Source: Acetobacteroides hydrogenigenes
Lineage (GTDB): Bacteria > Bacteroidota > Bacteroidia > Bacteroidales > ZOR0009
Length of the DNA: 64,000 nt
Assembly (NCBI RefSeq): GCF_004340205.1
Contig: NZ_SLWB01000006.1
Span: 62,001-126,000 of the forward strand
Direction of reading: 5' to 3'
The stretch's first letter is position 1, and the number at the start of each line of letters is the position of its first letter. Below, piece after piece: positions 1 to 7,861 of the stretch. The translations under genes were made by a program, and so were the position numbers. The notes below the pieces were generated by a model. It ran no database searches, was not told the DNA's origin, and saw only the letters and a list, made by a program, of their open reading frames with translations.

Positions 1-2460
1 CTACCCAAGCAGGAAGCTGAAGCAATGAAGTTCCTAGTAGCCTATATGCCGCTTAGCGACATCACCATGCACAGTGGCAAGTACGTTCATGCACAGGTAA
101 AATCCAGCCTCGAGGCACGCAGCTTCTTCAGCTGGGGCAAAACAATTCCAGACAACATCTTCCGCCACTTCGTACTTCCCTACCGCATCAACAATGAATA
201 TACAGATACGGCTCGTCAGGTATTTTTCCATGAACTTAAGAATCGAATTAAGGGAATGAACATGCACGATGCTGCCCTCGAGGTAAACCACTGGTGCCAC
301 GAGAAGGTTACTTACCGCAGCACCGACGAGCGCACCTCTGGTCCGCTTACCGCTGTTCGCACCGCCTTTGGGCGTTGCGGCGAGGAGAGCACCTTTGCCG
401 TTGCCGCCCTTCGCGCAGTAGGCATTCCTGCACGTCAGGTATACACCCCACGTTGGGCGCACACCGACGACAACCACGCCTGGGTAGAAGTTTGGATTGA
501 TGGACAATGGCACTTTATGGGAGCCTGCGAACCTGAGTCTGACCTCGATTTAGGATGGTTTGCTGGTCCAGCCAAACGAGCAATGATGACCCATACCGTT
601 GCTTTTGGAAAGTATAAAGGCCCAGAAGAGGTCCTTGAGGCTGATCCGCTATTTACCCGTATCAACCTACTAAAGAACTACACCAATACCCGCAAGGTGG
701 ACGTATTGGTGGTTAACGCTGCCGGGAAACCAGAAAAGGGCGCTAAGGTGGAGTTCATGGTGTACAACTACGCCGAGTTCTACCCCATTGCCACCAAGTA
801 CAGCAGCGTACAAGGAACCAGCTCTGCCATCACCGGATATGGCGATCTTATCGTTTGGGCATCCAAGGGTGGCCGCTACGGATTTACTAAGGTTAAGGCC
901 ACCAGCAACGGTGTGCAAAAAGTAGTGATTGCTGAACCAAATAAGTCCAACCGTACCGAGCTGCTGGAGTTAACCCCTCCTATTGCGCTATCGGTACCTG
1001 CAGCTAATGCCGAGAAGGCAGCCCTCAACAACAAGCGCCTGCACATAGAGGATAGCATCCGCAACAGCTACGTTGCCACCTTTATCGATTCGGCTTCTGT
1101 GGCACGCTTGGCAACCAGCAAGGGGCTTGCTCCTGCTGATATCCACACCTTCTTTATTCAAAGCCGTGGCAACTGGCGCGAGCTTAAGCAGTTTGTAGAG
1201 GGATTAAACAGCAACAACCTACATGCAGGAATCGCCATCCTAAAATCGCTATCCGAAAAGGATTTTCACGATTTCACAGCAGCTATCCTCAACAACCACC
1301 TTGCCAGCCTAAGCAACGTTGCTCCTGCATCGGACATCGTAGAGAAGTTTGTTTGGGGCGTACGCGTAGGTCGCGAGTGGATTACCCCATGGCGCAGTTT
1401 CCTAAAGCAGCAGCTACCAGCCAGCCTTCAACAGCAAATCCGTAGCAACCCAATAGCTGCTGCCGAGTGGATTAAGAAGGAGGTAGCGCTCGATACCGTA
1501 TCGAACTACTACAACGTTCCGCTTAGCCCCGAGGCTGTATTCAACCACCGCGTGGCCGACCGCTACTCGCGCAACCTACTTTTCGTTACCATCTGTAGAA
1601 CGCTGGATATCCCTGCCCGCTTCGAGCCTGCTACCCGTACTCCACAGTACTACAGCAACGGTGCTTGGGTAGATGTACAGTTCGAGGCATCGCGCCCAGC
1701 AACTACTGCCAGAGGAACGCTGACGCTTACCAACCCATCGAAGGATAAGTCGTTTACACCACAATACTACCCTAACTACACCATCGCTAAGCTAGAGAAC
1801 GGACAGTTTACCACACTTGACTACGAAGGATCGTCAGAGGTGGCCACCTTCCCTGCTACGCTTAGCCTGGAGCCAGGCTTCTACCGCGTGATGACCGGCA
1901 ACCGCGCCAACGATGGTTCGGTATTCTGCAATATCCGCTACTTCAACATCACCGCAAATAGCAAGGAAGAATGCCCTATCGAAATTCGTCCTATCGTACT
2001 TGGCGATCAGGTATTGGGCAAGGCTAACATGGAGGCCACCTTCAGCACGTTAACCAAGCCATCGAGCAACCACAAGCTGGCCGACTTCCAATCGGACAAG
2101 GGTGTAGTGGTAGCCGTAATCGATCCCGACAAGGAGCCTACTAAGCACCTTATCGAGGATATGAAGGCTGTTAAGGATCGCCTAGACAAATGGGGAGGAA
2201 CCATTATCCTTACCGTTCGAAGCGGTCGCCTAATCCCAGGATTCAACCCGGCCAACTACTTAGGTCTACCTAAGAATGTGGTTTGGGGATACGATGCTTC
2301 GGGCGATGTTGGCAATGCCATCGACCTTATGTGCGGTAACAACGGTGGTGCACAGGCCCCACAGGTATCGGTAATCAACGCCAAAGGCGAGATCGTTTAC
2401 TATTCCGAAGGATACAGCATCGCCCTAGGCGAAACTATTCTGAAGAACGTAACACGATAG
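1..2460 (+). CDS. transglutaminase-like protein, 5' end outside window
   Basis: The frame is open from base 1, and the residues before the first ATG (base 25) read as normal protein, so the gene begins upstream. Counting from that ATG, a transglutaminase core has Cys118 in GRCGEES and His151 in DDNHAWVEVW, the usual Cys-His positions. Around residues 500-560 is a second stretch (RNLLFVTICRTLDIPARF) that resembles the core, but Arg stands where the Cys should be, so it looks like a degenerate duplicate. The last ~150 residues look thioredoxin-like (inference). The family makes or breaks isopeptide bonds or acts as a protease; the substrate is unknown. It is probably exported, but the N-terminus cannot be seen. 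Confidence 0.8.
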   Translation, partial: LPKQEAEAMKFLVAYMPLSDITMHSGKYVHAQVKSSLEARSFFSWGKTIPDNIFRHFVLPYRINNEYTDTARQVFFHELKNRIKGMNMHDAALEVNHWCHEKVTYRSTDERTSGPLTAVRTAFGRCGEESTFAVAALRAVGIPARQVYTPRWAHTDDNHAWVEVWIDGQWHFMGACEPESDLDLGWFAGPAKRAMMTHTVAFGKYKGPEEVLEADPLFTRINLLKNYTNTRKVDVLVVNAAGKPEKGAKVEFMVYNYAEFYPIATKYSSVQGTSSAITGYGDLIVWASKGGRYGFTKVKATSNGVQKVVIAEPNKSNRTELLELTPPIALSVPAANAEKAALNNKRLHIEDSIRNSYVATFIDSASVARLATSKGLAPADIHTFFIQSRGNWRELKQFVEGLNSNNLHAGIAILKSLSEKDFHDFTAAILNNHLASLSNVAPASDIVEKFVWGVRVGREWITPWRSFLKQQLPASLQQQIRSNPIAAAEWIKKEVALDTVSNYYNVPLSPEAVFNHRVADRYSRNLLFVTICRTLDIPARFEPATRTPQYYSNGAWVDVQFEASRPATTARGTLTLTNPSKDKSFTPQYYPNYTIAKLENGQFTTLDYEGSSEVATFPATLSLEPGFYRVMTGNRANDGSVFCNIRYFNITANSKEECPIEIRPIVLGDQVLGKANMEATFSTLTKPSSNHKLADFQSDKGVVVAVIDPDKEPTKHLIEDMKAVKDRLDKWGGTIILTVRSGRLIPGFNPANYLGLPKNVVWGYDASGDVGNAIDLMCGNNGGAQAPQVSVINAKGEIVYYSEGYSIALGETILKNVTR

Positions 2461-2474
2461 GCCAAAAGCCATCA

Positions 2475-2604
2475 TGACTAATGTATCACGACACACGTAT
2501 CAAGTATCACGAAACTTACGCCAACTATTCTTGGTGATAATATCACGAATTATTGTTATTCAGTATTCGTGATACGTGCGTCGTGATTCGTGATACATAC
2601 TAAT
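2475..2604. repeat. imperfect inverted repeat built from a TATCACGA motif
   Basis: The left arm (about 2478-2513) and right arm (about 2565-2600) are near reverse complements, both built from copies of TATCACGA / TCGTGATA. They lie between the transglutaminase stop and cutC. This could be a small non-autonomous element or a palindromic intergenic repeat. The right arm reaches close to the cutC start, so a role in cutC leader structure is possible but not shown. Confidence 0.6.
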
Positions 2605-2619
2605 AAAAACACAAACAGA

Positions 2620-3351
2620 ATGACATTAGAGATATGCTCGGGCTCGGTGCAGAGCGCCATTAACGCGCAGGCAGCCGGAGCCCAACGTGTAGAGCTATGC
2701 GAAGGTCTTGTACTAGGGGGCACTACCCCATCGTACGGAACTATTGCCCTTACTCGTAAGAACCTAAGCATCGACGTAAACGTGCTTATTCGTCCCCGTT
2801 CGGGCGACTTCCTTTATACCGATGTGGAGTTTGAAACCATTAAGGAGGACATCCGCATGGTTAAGCAGCTAGGCTGCAACGGCGTGGTGTGCGGCATACT
2901 ACATGCCGATGGAAGCATCGATGTGGAGCGCACCCGCGAACTGGTGGAGCTGGCACGTCCGCTATCGTTCACCTTCCACCGCGCCTTCGATAGGGCCTCC
3001 GATCCTGTTAAGGCATTAGAGGATGTGATTGCCACCGGAGCCGACCGTATTCTAACCTCGGGACAGCAAGCCAAGGCCATCGATGGCGCACCGCTGCTTA
3101 AGCAGCTGGTGGAGCAAGCCAACGGTCGCATCATCATCATGCCAGGCAGTGGGGTAAATGCCGGCAACATCGCCGAACTGATGAAGACCGGAGCAACGGA
3201 GTTCCACTGCAGCGGTCAGCAGCCCTTTGCCAGCAAGATGGCCTTCGTTCGCGAGGAAGTACCCATGAGCTCTCCCCTACCCGACGAGAACCTCATCTTC
3301 GAGTCGAACGTACAGGTAATAAAGGAGGTTGTTCGCAACATGCAATCGTAG
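2620..3351 (+). CDS. cutC: CutC family protein
   Basis: The 243-residue protein begins MTLEICSGS and continues with AGAQRVELCEGLVLGG, typical of the CutC TIM-barrel family, which is usually about 240-250 residues. The central FHRAFD and the late MPGSGVNAGNI segment also fit. CutC was named for copper homeostasis in E. coli; its biochemical activity is still uncertain. An in-frame GTG at 2590 would add ten residues unlike the family, so the ATG at 2620 is preferred. A terminator hairpin follows directly, so it is probably the last gene of its transcript. Confidence 0.9.
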   Translation: MTLEICSGSVQSAINAQAAGAQRVELCEGLVLGGTTPSYGTIALTRKNLSIDVNVLIRPRSGDFLYTDVEFETIKEDIRMVKQLGCNGVVCGILHADGSIDVERTRELVELARPLSFTFHRAFDRASDPVKALEDVIATGADRILTSGQQAKAIDGAPLLKQLVEQANGRIIIMPGSGVNAGNIAELMKTGATEFHCSGQQPFASKMAFVREEVPMSSPLPDENLIFESNVQVIKEVVRNMQS

Positions 3352-3369
3352 ATACGGATTTAATATACC

Positions 3370-3414
3370 GCAAGCCCCATCGCCATTATTGACGATGGGG
3401 CTTGCTTGTTTTTA
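3370..3414 (+). terminator. rho-independent terminator after cutC
   Basis: A 13-bp stem (GCAAGCCCCATCG with its complement) and a ten-base loop are followed by a T-rich run. It lies 18 bases after the cutC stop. Confidence 0.85.
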
Positions 3415-3469
3415 AAAAGATCAGTGGCTATAAAGAAATCACAAAAGGTATTATGGATATGGTTATGCC

Positions 3470-3735
3470 AGCCTCCAAGGTAAGTTATACCTATCTTCAA
3501 CATCGGTATAACCTATCACATCTACTAGTTAAACCGACCTTTATGATGGGTTTAACCATCATCCCCTACCACCGGTTAACCTACCTCCTAGATAGGTTTA
3601 ACCCATCTTCAACGTGGGTATAACCTATCACCTTCAATAGTTTCACCCACCTCAGAGATAGGTTATCCCTCTCTAGGTACTGGTTATACCCACATCTGGG
3701 ATAGGTTACAGCCATCTATGACATAGGTTCTGTAG
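3470..3735. repeat. 22-bp tandem repeat array, about 11 diverged copies
   Basis: The ACC that ends each GGTTTAACC or GGTATAACC-like core recurs at about 3491, 3513, 3535, 3557, 3581, 3603, 3625, 3647, 3668 and 3690. The period is therefore 22 bp with small slips. The copies are clearly related but not identical. The array fills the gap between the convergent cutC and S41 peptidase genes. The frame open across part of it (3402-3623) looks like a repeat artefact. Confidence 0.8.
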
Positions 3736-3780
3736 CACCAGAATAATTCATATTCCCAATAAAAACATCTGTAACACAAA

Positions 3781-3808
3781 GAAGAGACGGGTTTAAACCC
3801 GTTTCTTC
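3781..3808 (-). terminator. hairpin terminator for the S41 peptidase gene
   Basis: A 14-bp nearly perfect inverted repeat (centre GGGTTTAAACCC) lies four bases beyond the stop of the minus-strand gene and is followed on that strand by a short T-rich stretch. Confidence 0.75.
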
Positions 3809-3812
3809 TTTA

Positions 3813-5402
3813 TTATTTTGCCGTTTCCCTCTCCTGCTTTACCTTGGCAATAACCCAATTCAATTCGGGATCATTTCCCTTCAAGGCATCGTCGAGGGTT
3901 GGGGTGATGGCGATATCGGGAATAATTCCACGCCCATCTGGCTCTGTTTGGTGCTCGGGGCGCATGCAGAACAGGCCAATGCGCGCCTTTAACTTGGAGT
4001 TGGGCAGTTCGAAGAGCGGCATCCTTCCGGCAACCGTTCCGTTGAAGGCTCCTCCGGTCTCCTCGCCAACGAAGGTTGCCCGCTTAGAGCCCTTAAGGTT
4101 AGAGGATATGATGCACGAGGCCGAGAAGCTTCCCCCGTTAATCAGCACGTAAACCTGCCCCCTGAAGCGTGGGTCCTTGGCTTTGTTGACCGTCTTTCCT
4201 AAGCGGAGGTAGTACTTGCCATCGGCGCCCTTACTTAAATGGGATAGCGCGTAGGTGGCATAAATAGGGTAAAATGGAAGGATGAAAAGGTCGACCAAAA
4301 TCGGACTGCCCTTAAATATGGAGGTAACAAGGACGCTCTTGGGCGAGGTTACCTCCATCTTCTTGAGGAAGGCGAAGTTGGTATCGGCCAGATACGAGTA
4401 CAGGTTACGAACCTCCGCCTCGCGGCCTCCTGGGTTATTCCTCAGGTCGATAATCAGGGTCTTCACCTTAAGCGAGTCGAGCGTTTTGAACGATTTACGG
4501 TAGAACTTCTCGTACTGCCCACCCGAAAAGTCGTTCAGCTTCATGATGGCGATGCTGCTATCCTTCTCGTAGAAGGAGAGGTTCTTGCTGTAGATCTTTT
4601 CGTCGCTGTTGTAGCCGAGCAGCACGCGCCGCCTCTTCTCGCTGCGGGCGCTATCGCGCTGCGCTGCCGTAAGCTTCACCTTAGGAGCCTTTACCTTGGT
4701 ATTGCTCTTAGCAGTATCCTTAGGCATGGTACGCTTAAGCAGCACCGTGCGTAGGGTATCGTTGTAGCGCAGCTGGCAGGTTAGGCTATCGGTAAAGTCG
4801 AAATCGCGGTAGAAGTATCGAGCAAAGCGGTTGCCCAGCATCTTATCCCTGAAGGTGGTTACGTAGCCATCAGCCGTTAGCGTACTTCGGTACTTGTCGA
4901 GCAGCTGCTGAGCGGTAATGCCATTAACGGCCACCACTTCGGTTCCAGGTAGAATATCCTTATTCCACGAATCATTCTTGATGATGTAAAGCCGGTTGTC
5001 GAATATCCCAAACTTCAGCTTGGCGAATGGCGTAGCGCCAAACTTTTCGACATTTAGGCTATCCCAATCCTTTCTTTTAAAAGCCCTATTAAGCGGGATT
5101 AGCTGCGTATGCCCCTCCTTTATGCTCGACACCACCGGCGCCACCTTGTAGTAGAACTCCTGGCTGGTCATTGGTTCGGTGATCGAAGATTTCAGGCTAT
5201 CGAACTTGTAGTCGAGCTCCTTTTTGCTGATGTACCAGTAGAGCTGGGGATGGTAAGCCTGCAGCTTACGGTATAGGTAGTCGACATCCTCCTGTAGATC
5301 CTTGGGGCTCTTTGTTTCGGCAAGCTTACGGTTGTACTGCTTTACGGAGGTGCAGCCGCCAAGAACAAGAAGGCATAGAAAGGCTAGAATTTGTTTGGTC
5401 AT
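3813..5402 (-). CDS. S41 family (tail-specific) peptidase lipoprotein
   Basis: The 529-residue protein has a lipoprotein signal with the lipobox ending LVLGGC (Cys17). A helical region follows (about 40-110), then an S41 core. Visible S41 features are IIDLRNNPGG (about 320), the nucleophile region GGSFSAS with Ser427 as candidate, and the conserved GEETGG that follows. I see no clear PDZ domain. The family cleaves extended protein C-termini in the envelope. It is a single gene, convergent with cutC. Confidence 0.88.
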   Translation of the reverse strand: MTKQILAFLCLLVLGGCTSVKQYNRKLAETKSPKDLQEDVDYLYRKLQAYHPQLYWYISKKELDYKFDSLKSSITEPMTSQEFYYKVAPVVSSIKEGHTQLIPLNRAFKRKDWDSLNVEKFGATPFAKLKFGIFDNRLYIIKNDSWNKDILPGTEVVAVNGITAQQLLDKYRSTLTADGYVTTFRDKMLGNRFARYFYRDFDFTDSLTCQLRYNDTLRTVLLKRTMPKDTAKSNTKVKAPKVKLTAAQRDSARSEKRRRVLLGYNSDEKIYSKNLSFYEKDSSIAIMKLNDFSGGQYEKFYRKSFKTLDSLKVKTLIIDLRNNPGGREAEVRNLYSYLADTNFAFLKKMEVTSPKSVLVTSIFKGSPILVDLFILPFYPIYATYALSHLSKGADGKYYLRLGKTVNKAKDPRFRGQVYVLINGGSFSASCIISSNLKGSKRATFVGEETGGAFNGTVAGRMPLFELPNSKLKARIGLFCMRPEHQTEPDGRGIIPDIAITPTLDDALKGNDPELNWVIAKVKQERETAK

Positions 5403-5812
5403 ATCGGATTGATCAATAAGTTAGGGTAATCTGTTGCAAATGTATTTTTTTTAGGAACACCATGTAACAAATCTGGCCATATCGCTACCTACTGTATGAG
5501 TTCAACCAATAGGAAGAAGATGAACAGGACTTGCACGGCGACACTCGTAGCCCTTACAGCGATAGTCGCCACAAAGGATTCAGCAGAAGAACGGCATCCC
5601 GGTATAGAAGGAGCCAAAAGCCTAACCGAAGAGGTACTCCCTCCGTGGCGAACAGAACAGGAACACCCCCTGCGCTATCCGGCACACGAAGGTGGAAATC
5701 ATCAAGGCTTACCGCGCAATATCAATAAAAATGCCGAATATTGGCTACCAGAGTTGCTCTATGCAAACCATTAGAAAACACATAAATCAACGAAGCACTA
5801 AAAACAAGCATC
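5403..5812. other. intergenic region between S41 peptidase and sigma factor
   Basis: This 410-bp gap separates two divergent genes. A 92-codon frame (5496-5774) runs through it, but the peptide has no recognisable motif, no signal and an odd composition, so I do not call it. The start-proximal regions of both neighbours must hold their promoters; no convincing motif was identified. Confidence 0.5.
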
Positions 5813-6316
5813 TTGAAGGCAAAGGAGCAGAAATTCCTAGCGCTAGTAGAACAGCATAAAGGGATAATTTACAAGATTTCCAAGACCTACGTTGCCACTC
5901 CCGACGAGCAGAAGGATCTCGTGCAGGAGATCATCATTCAGCTATGGAAATCGTACGACACCTTTAAGCAGCAAAGCCAGTTCTCTACCTGGATGTACCG
6001 TGTGGCCCTTAATACGGCCATTACCAACATCCGGCAGAACAAGAAGCGGCCCGACTGCATACGATCGCATCCCGAGATCGATATTGCCGACTGCGATCAG
6101 TCAGCCGAAAAGGAAGACCAGCTAGCCCACTTCTACCAGGCGGTGCAGGAGCTCTCGCCCATCGAGAAGGCGCTCATCTTCCTCTTCCTCGAAGGACGAT
6201 CGCACAAGGAAATAGGGCAAGACCTAGGCATATCGGAGGGAAATGCCCGCGTAAGGCTAAACAGAACAAAGGAGAAGCTACAACTAATTATTAAAAAGAA
6301 CGGCTATGAATTTTGA
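5813..6316 (+). CDS. ECF-type RNA polymerase sigma-70 factor
   Basis: The 167-residue protein has sigma region 2 (about 10-80, with DLVQEIIIQLWKSYDTF and FSTWMYRVALNTA) and region 4 (about 110-160, with GRSHKEIGQDLGISEGNARV). It would direct RNA polymerase to a small set of promoters. The start is a TTG at 5813; no ATG in frame lies nearby, and region 2 would be cut by a later start. It overlaps the next gene by 11 bases, so the two are translationally coupled. That neighbour is the natural candidate for its antagonist. Confidence 0.9.
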   Translation: MKAKEQKFLALVEQHKGIIYKISKTYVATPDEQKDLVQEIIIQLWKSYDTFKQQSQFSTWMYRVALNTAITNIRQNKKRPDCIRSHPEIDIADCDQSAEKEDQLAHFYQAVQELSPIEKALIFLFLEGRSHKEIGQDLGISEGNARVRLNRTKEKLQLIIKKNGYEF

Positions 6317-6920
6317 CGAGATTAAATCGGCATGGGACAACGAATCGGGAAACGAAATGGAAATTCCCCAAAGCGTTAAACTGCTACGAAAGGCTCAGCA
6401 CCCAATTGAGCAAATACGCCGCAACATGCGAAACGAGTTCTACTCGCAGCTCGCAGCAATGGCCTTTTTCGGCTTCATCCCCCAAATCTTTCAGATGAAC
6501 GAAAACCTCTACCTTGCCTTCTACCTGCTCTATGCGGTTATGGTTGCCATATCCATTTACTACCTAGCAAAGTTTTACAACTTCTTCCGGCATACAAGTA
6601 ATATAGAACTGAACACCAAGGACAGCCTCTACGAGCTGTACTACGAGTTAAGGCTTAATATGGAAATGTACAAATCGTTCACCTTTATTATAACCCCATT
6701 TGCCATAGCCATAATGCTTATGGCCAGCTACCAGAGCAGCTACGTCGCCCATAACATCAGCAAATTCGGAGTAAGCTCTACGACGATTCTTCCCCTGGCC
6801 ACCCTCCTAATTCTGATAATGTTCTTTATTGGTTATGGTGCTCACTGGTGGGTAAACCACTTCTACGGCGCCTACGGCAAAGTTCTTAAAGCACTAATCG
6901 ACGAGATGAAGGAGGAGTAG
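6306..6920 (+). CDS. membrane protein coupled to the ECF sigma factor
   Basis: The 204-residue protein begins MNFDEIKSAWDNES. A cytosolic N-terminus of about 60 residues is followed by hydrophobic segments near 48-64, 70-90, 122-140 and 158-178. It resembles the unnamed membrane proteins often found after ECF sigma factors in Bacteroidota and has no classical zinc-binding anti-sigma motif. The 11-base overlap with the sigma gene supports a partner role, possibly as an anti-sigma factor (inference). Confidence 0.75.
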   Translation: MNFDEIKSAWDNESGNEMEIPQSVKLLRKAQHPIEQIRRNMRNEFYSQLAAMAFFGFIPQIFQMNENLYLAFYLLYAVMVAISIYYLAKFYNFFRHTSNIELNTKDSLYELYYELRLNMEMYKSFTFIITPFAIAIMLMASYQSSYVAHNISKFGVSSTTILPLATLLILIMFFIGYGAHWWVNHFYGAYGKVLKALIDEMKEE

Positions 6921-7021
6921 CCTACCGAGCAAGCAAATGGAGAACTATTTTTTTTAGGGTTTGCTGTAACTTATCCCAAGGCAGTACGTCTTATATGAAA
7001 ACTTACACAAATATTACCCCT

Positions 7022-7750
7022 ATGAAAATAGTTAAACTTGCAGCAGTTATAGCCCTTACCGCTGCTACACTTTTTGCCAATGCTCAAATCTTCTCGAGAG
7101 GAATTGTTGGAAACGGCGAAATGGGCAAGCGAGTTTTTAAGCTCTCCAGCTTCAAGAACGTTTCAGTATCGTCAGGCATCGATCTTTACCTCGATCCATC
7201 GGGTAAAAACCAGGCCGAACTGGTAACCGACAAGAATGTTATCAGCGCAGTAGAGGTTATACAGGAGGGCAACACCCTTATCTTCAAGTTAAAAGAAGGC
7301 ATTCGCAAAACAACCAAGGGCATCAAGATATACCTTTCATACAAGACGCTTGAGGGAATTAAAGCATCTGGTGGTAGCGATGTTTACACGAAAGATAATA
7401 CCGCCATCAAGGGCCAATCGCTAAGCATTGAGGCTAGCGGTGGAGCAGATATTCGTCTCACCATCGACGTTGAATCGCTTAAGTGCGAAACATCAGGAGG
7501 TAGCGATACCTACCTAAAAGGATCGGCAAACTTTGCCACCTTCGACTGCAGCGGTGGTAGCGACGTAAAAGCAAAAGAGCTGGCGACCCAAACATGCAGC
7601 ATCGAATCGTCGGGTGGTTCGGATGCCATAGTTACTGCAACCAAATCAGTTAAAATAGACGCTTCCGGAGCCTCGGATGTAACCTACTACGGAAACCCTA
7701 AAAGCATTTCGGTTTCGAAATCGGGAGCCTCTGACGTGTACAGGAAATAA
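7022..7750 (+). CDS. DUF2807 (head GIN domain) secreted protein
   Basis: Starting at the ATG at 7022 gives a clean signal peptide (MKIVKLAAVIALTAATLFANAQ). The ATG at 6995 would add nine residues before it. The mature part has the DUF2807 pattern: FKLSSFKNVSVSSGIDLYL, followed by repeated SGGSD / SGGAD / SGASD turns spaced about 20 residues, as in a right-handed beta-helix. These proteins are envelope or surface proteins of unknown role, sometimes called putative autotransporter adhesins. It follows the ECF pair and could be part of its regulon (inference). Confidence 0.85.
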   Translation: MKIVKLAAVIALTAATLFANAQIFSRGIVGNGEMGKRVFKLSSFKNVSVSSGIDLYLDPSGKNQAELVTDKNVISAVEVIQEGNTLIFKLKEGIRKTTKGIKIYLSYKTLEGIKASGGSDVYTKDNTAIKGQSLSIEASGGADIRLTIDVESLKCETSGGSDTYLKGSANFATFDCSGGSDVKAKELATQTCSIESSGGSDAIVTATKSVKIDASGASDVTYYGNPKSISVSKSGASDVYRK

Positions 7751-7779
7751 AAGAATTAGCCAACCCTCATAATCAGCAG

Positions 7780-7823
7780 AAAAAAGGCCACCAACCTGAT
7801 AGAACAGGAAGGTGGCCTTTTTG
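7780..7823. terminator. bidirectional terminator
   Basis: The stem AAAAAGGCCACC / GGTGGCCTTTTT, with an inner CCTG/CAGG pairing, lies between the convergent DUF2807 and PPDK-like genes. It has A-rich and T-rich flanks, so it can serve both. Confidence 0.85.
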
Positions 7824-7861
7824 TATTGCCATTTCAAAGACTCCAAACGATGCTAAATACT

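Noticed and set aside
5496-5774. 92-codon frame upstream of the sigma factor
   Set aside because: No motif, signal or protein-like composition; it lies in a divergent promoter gap.
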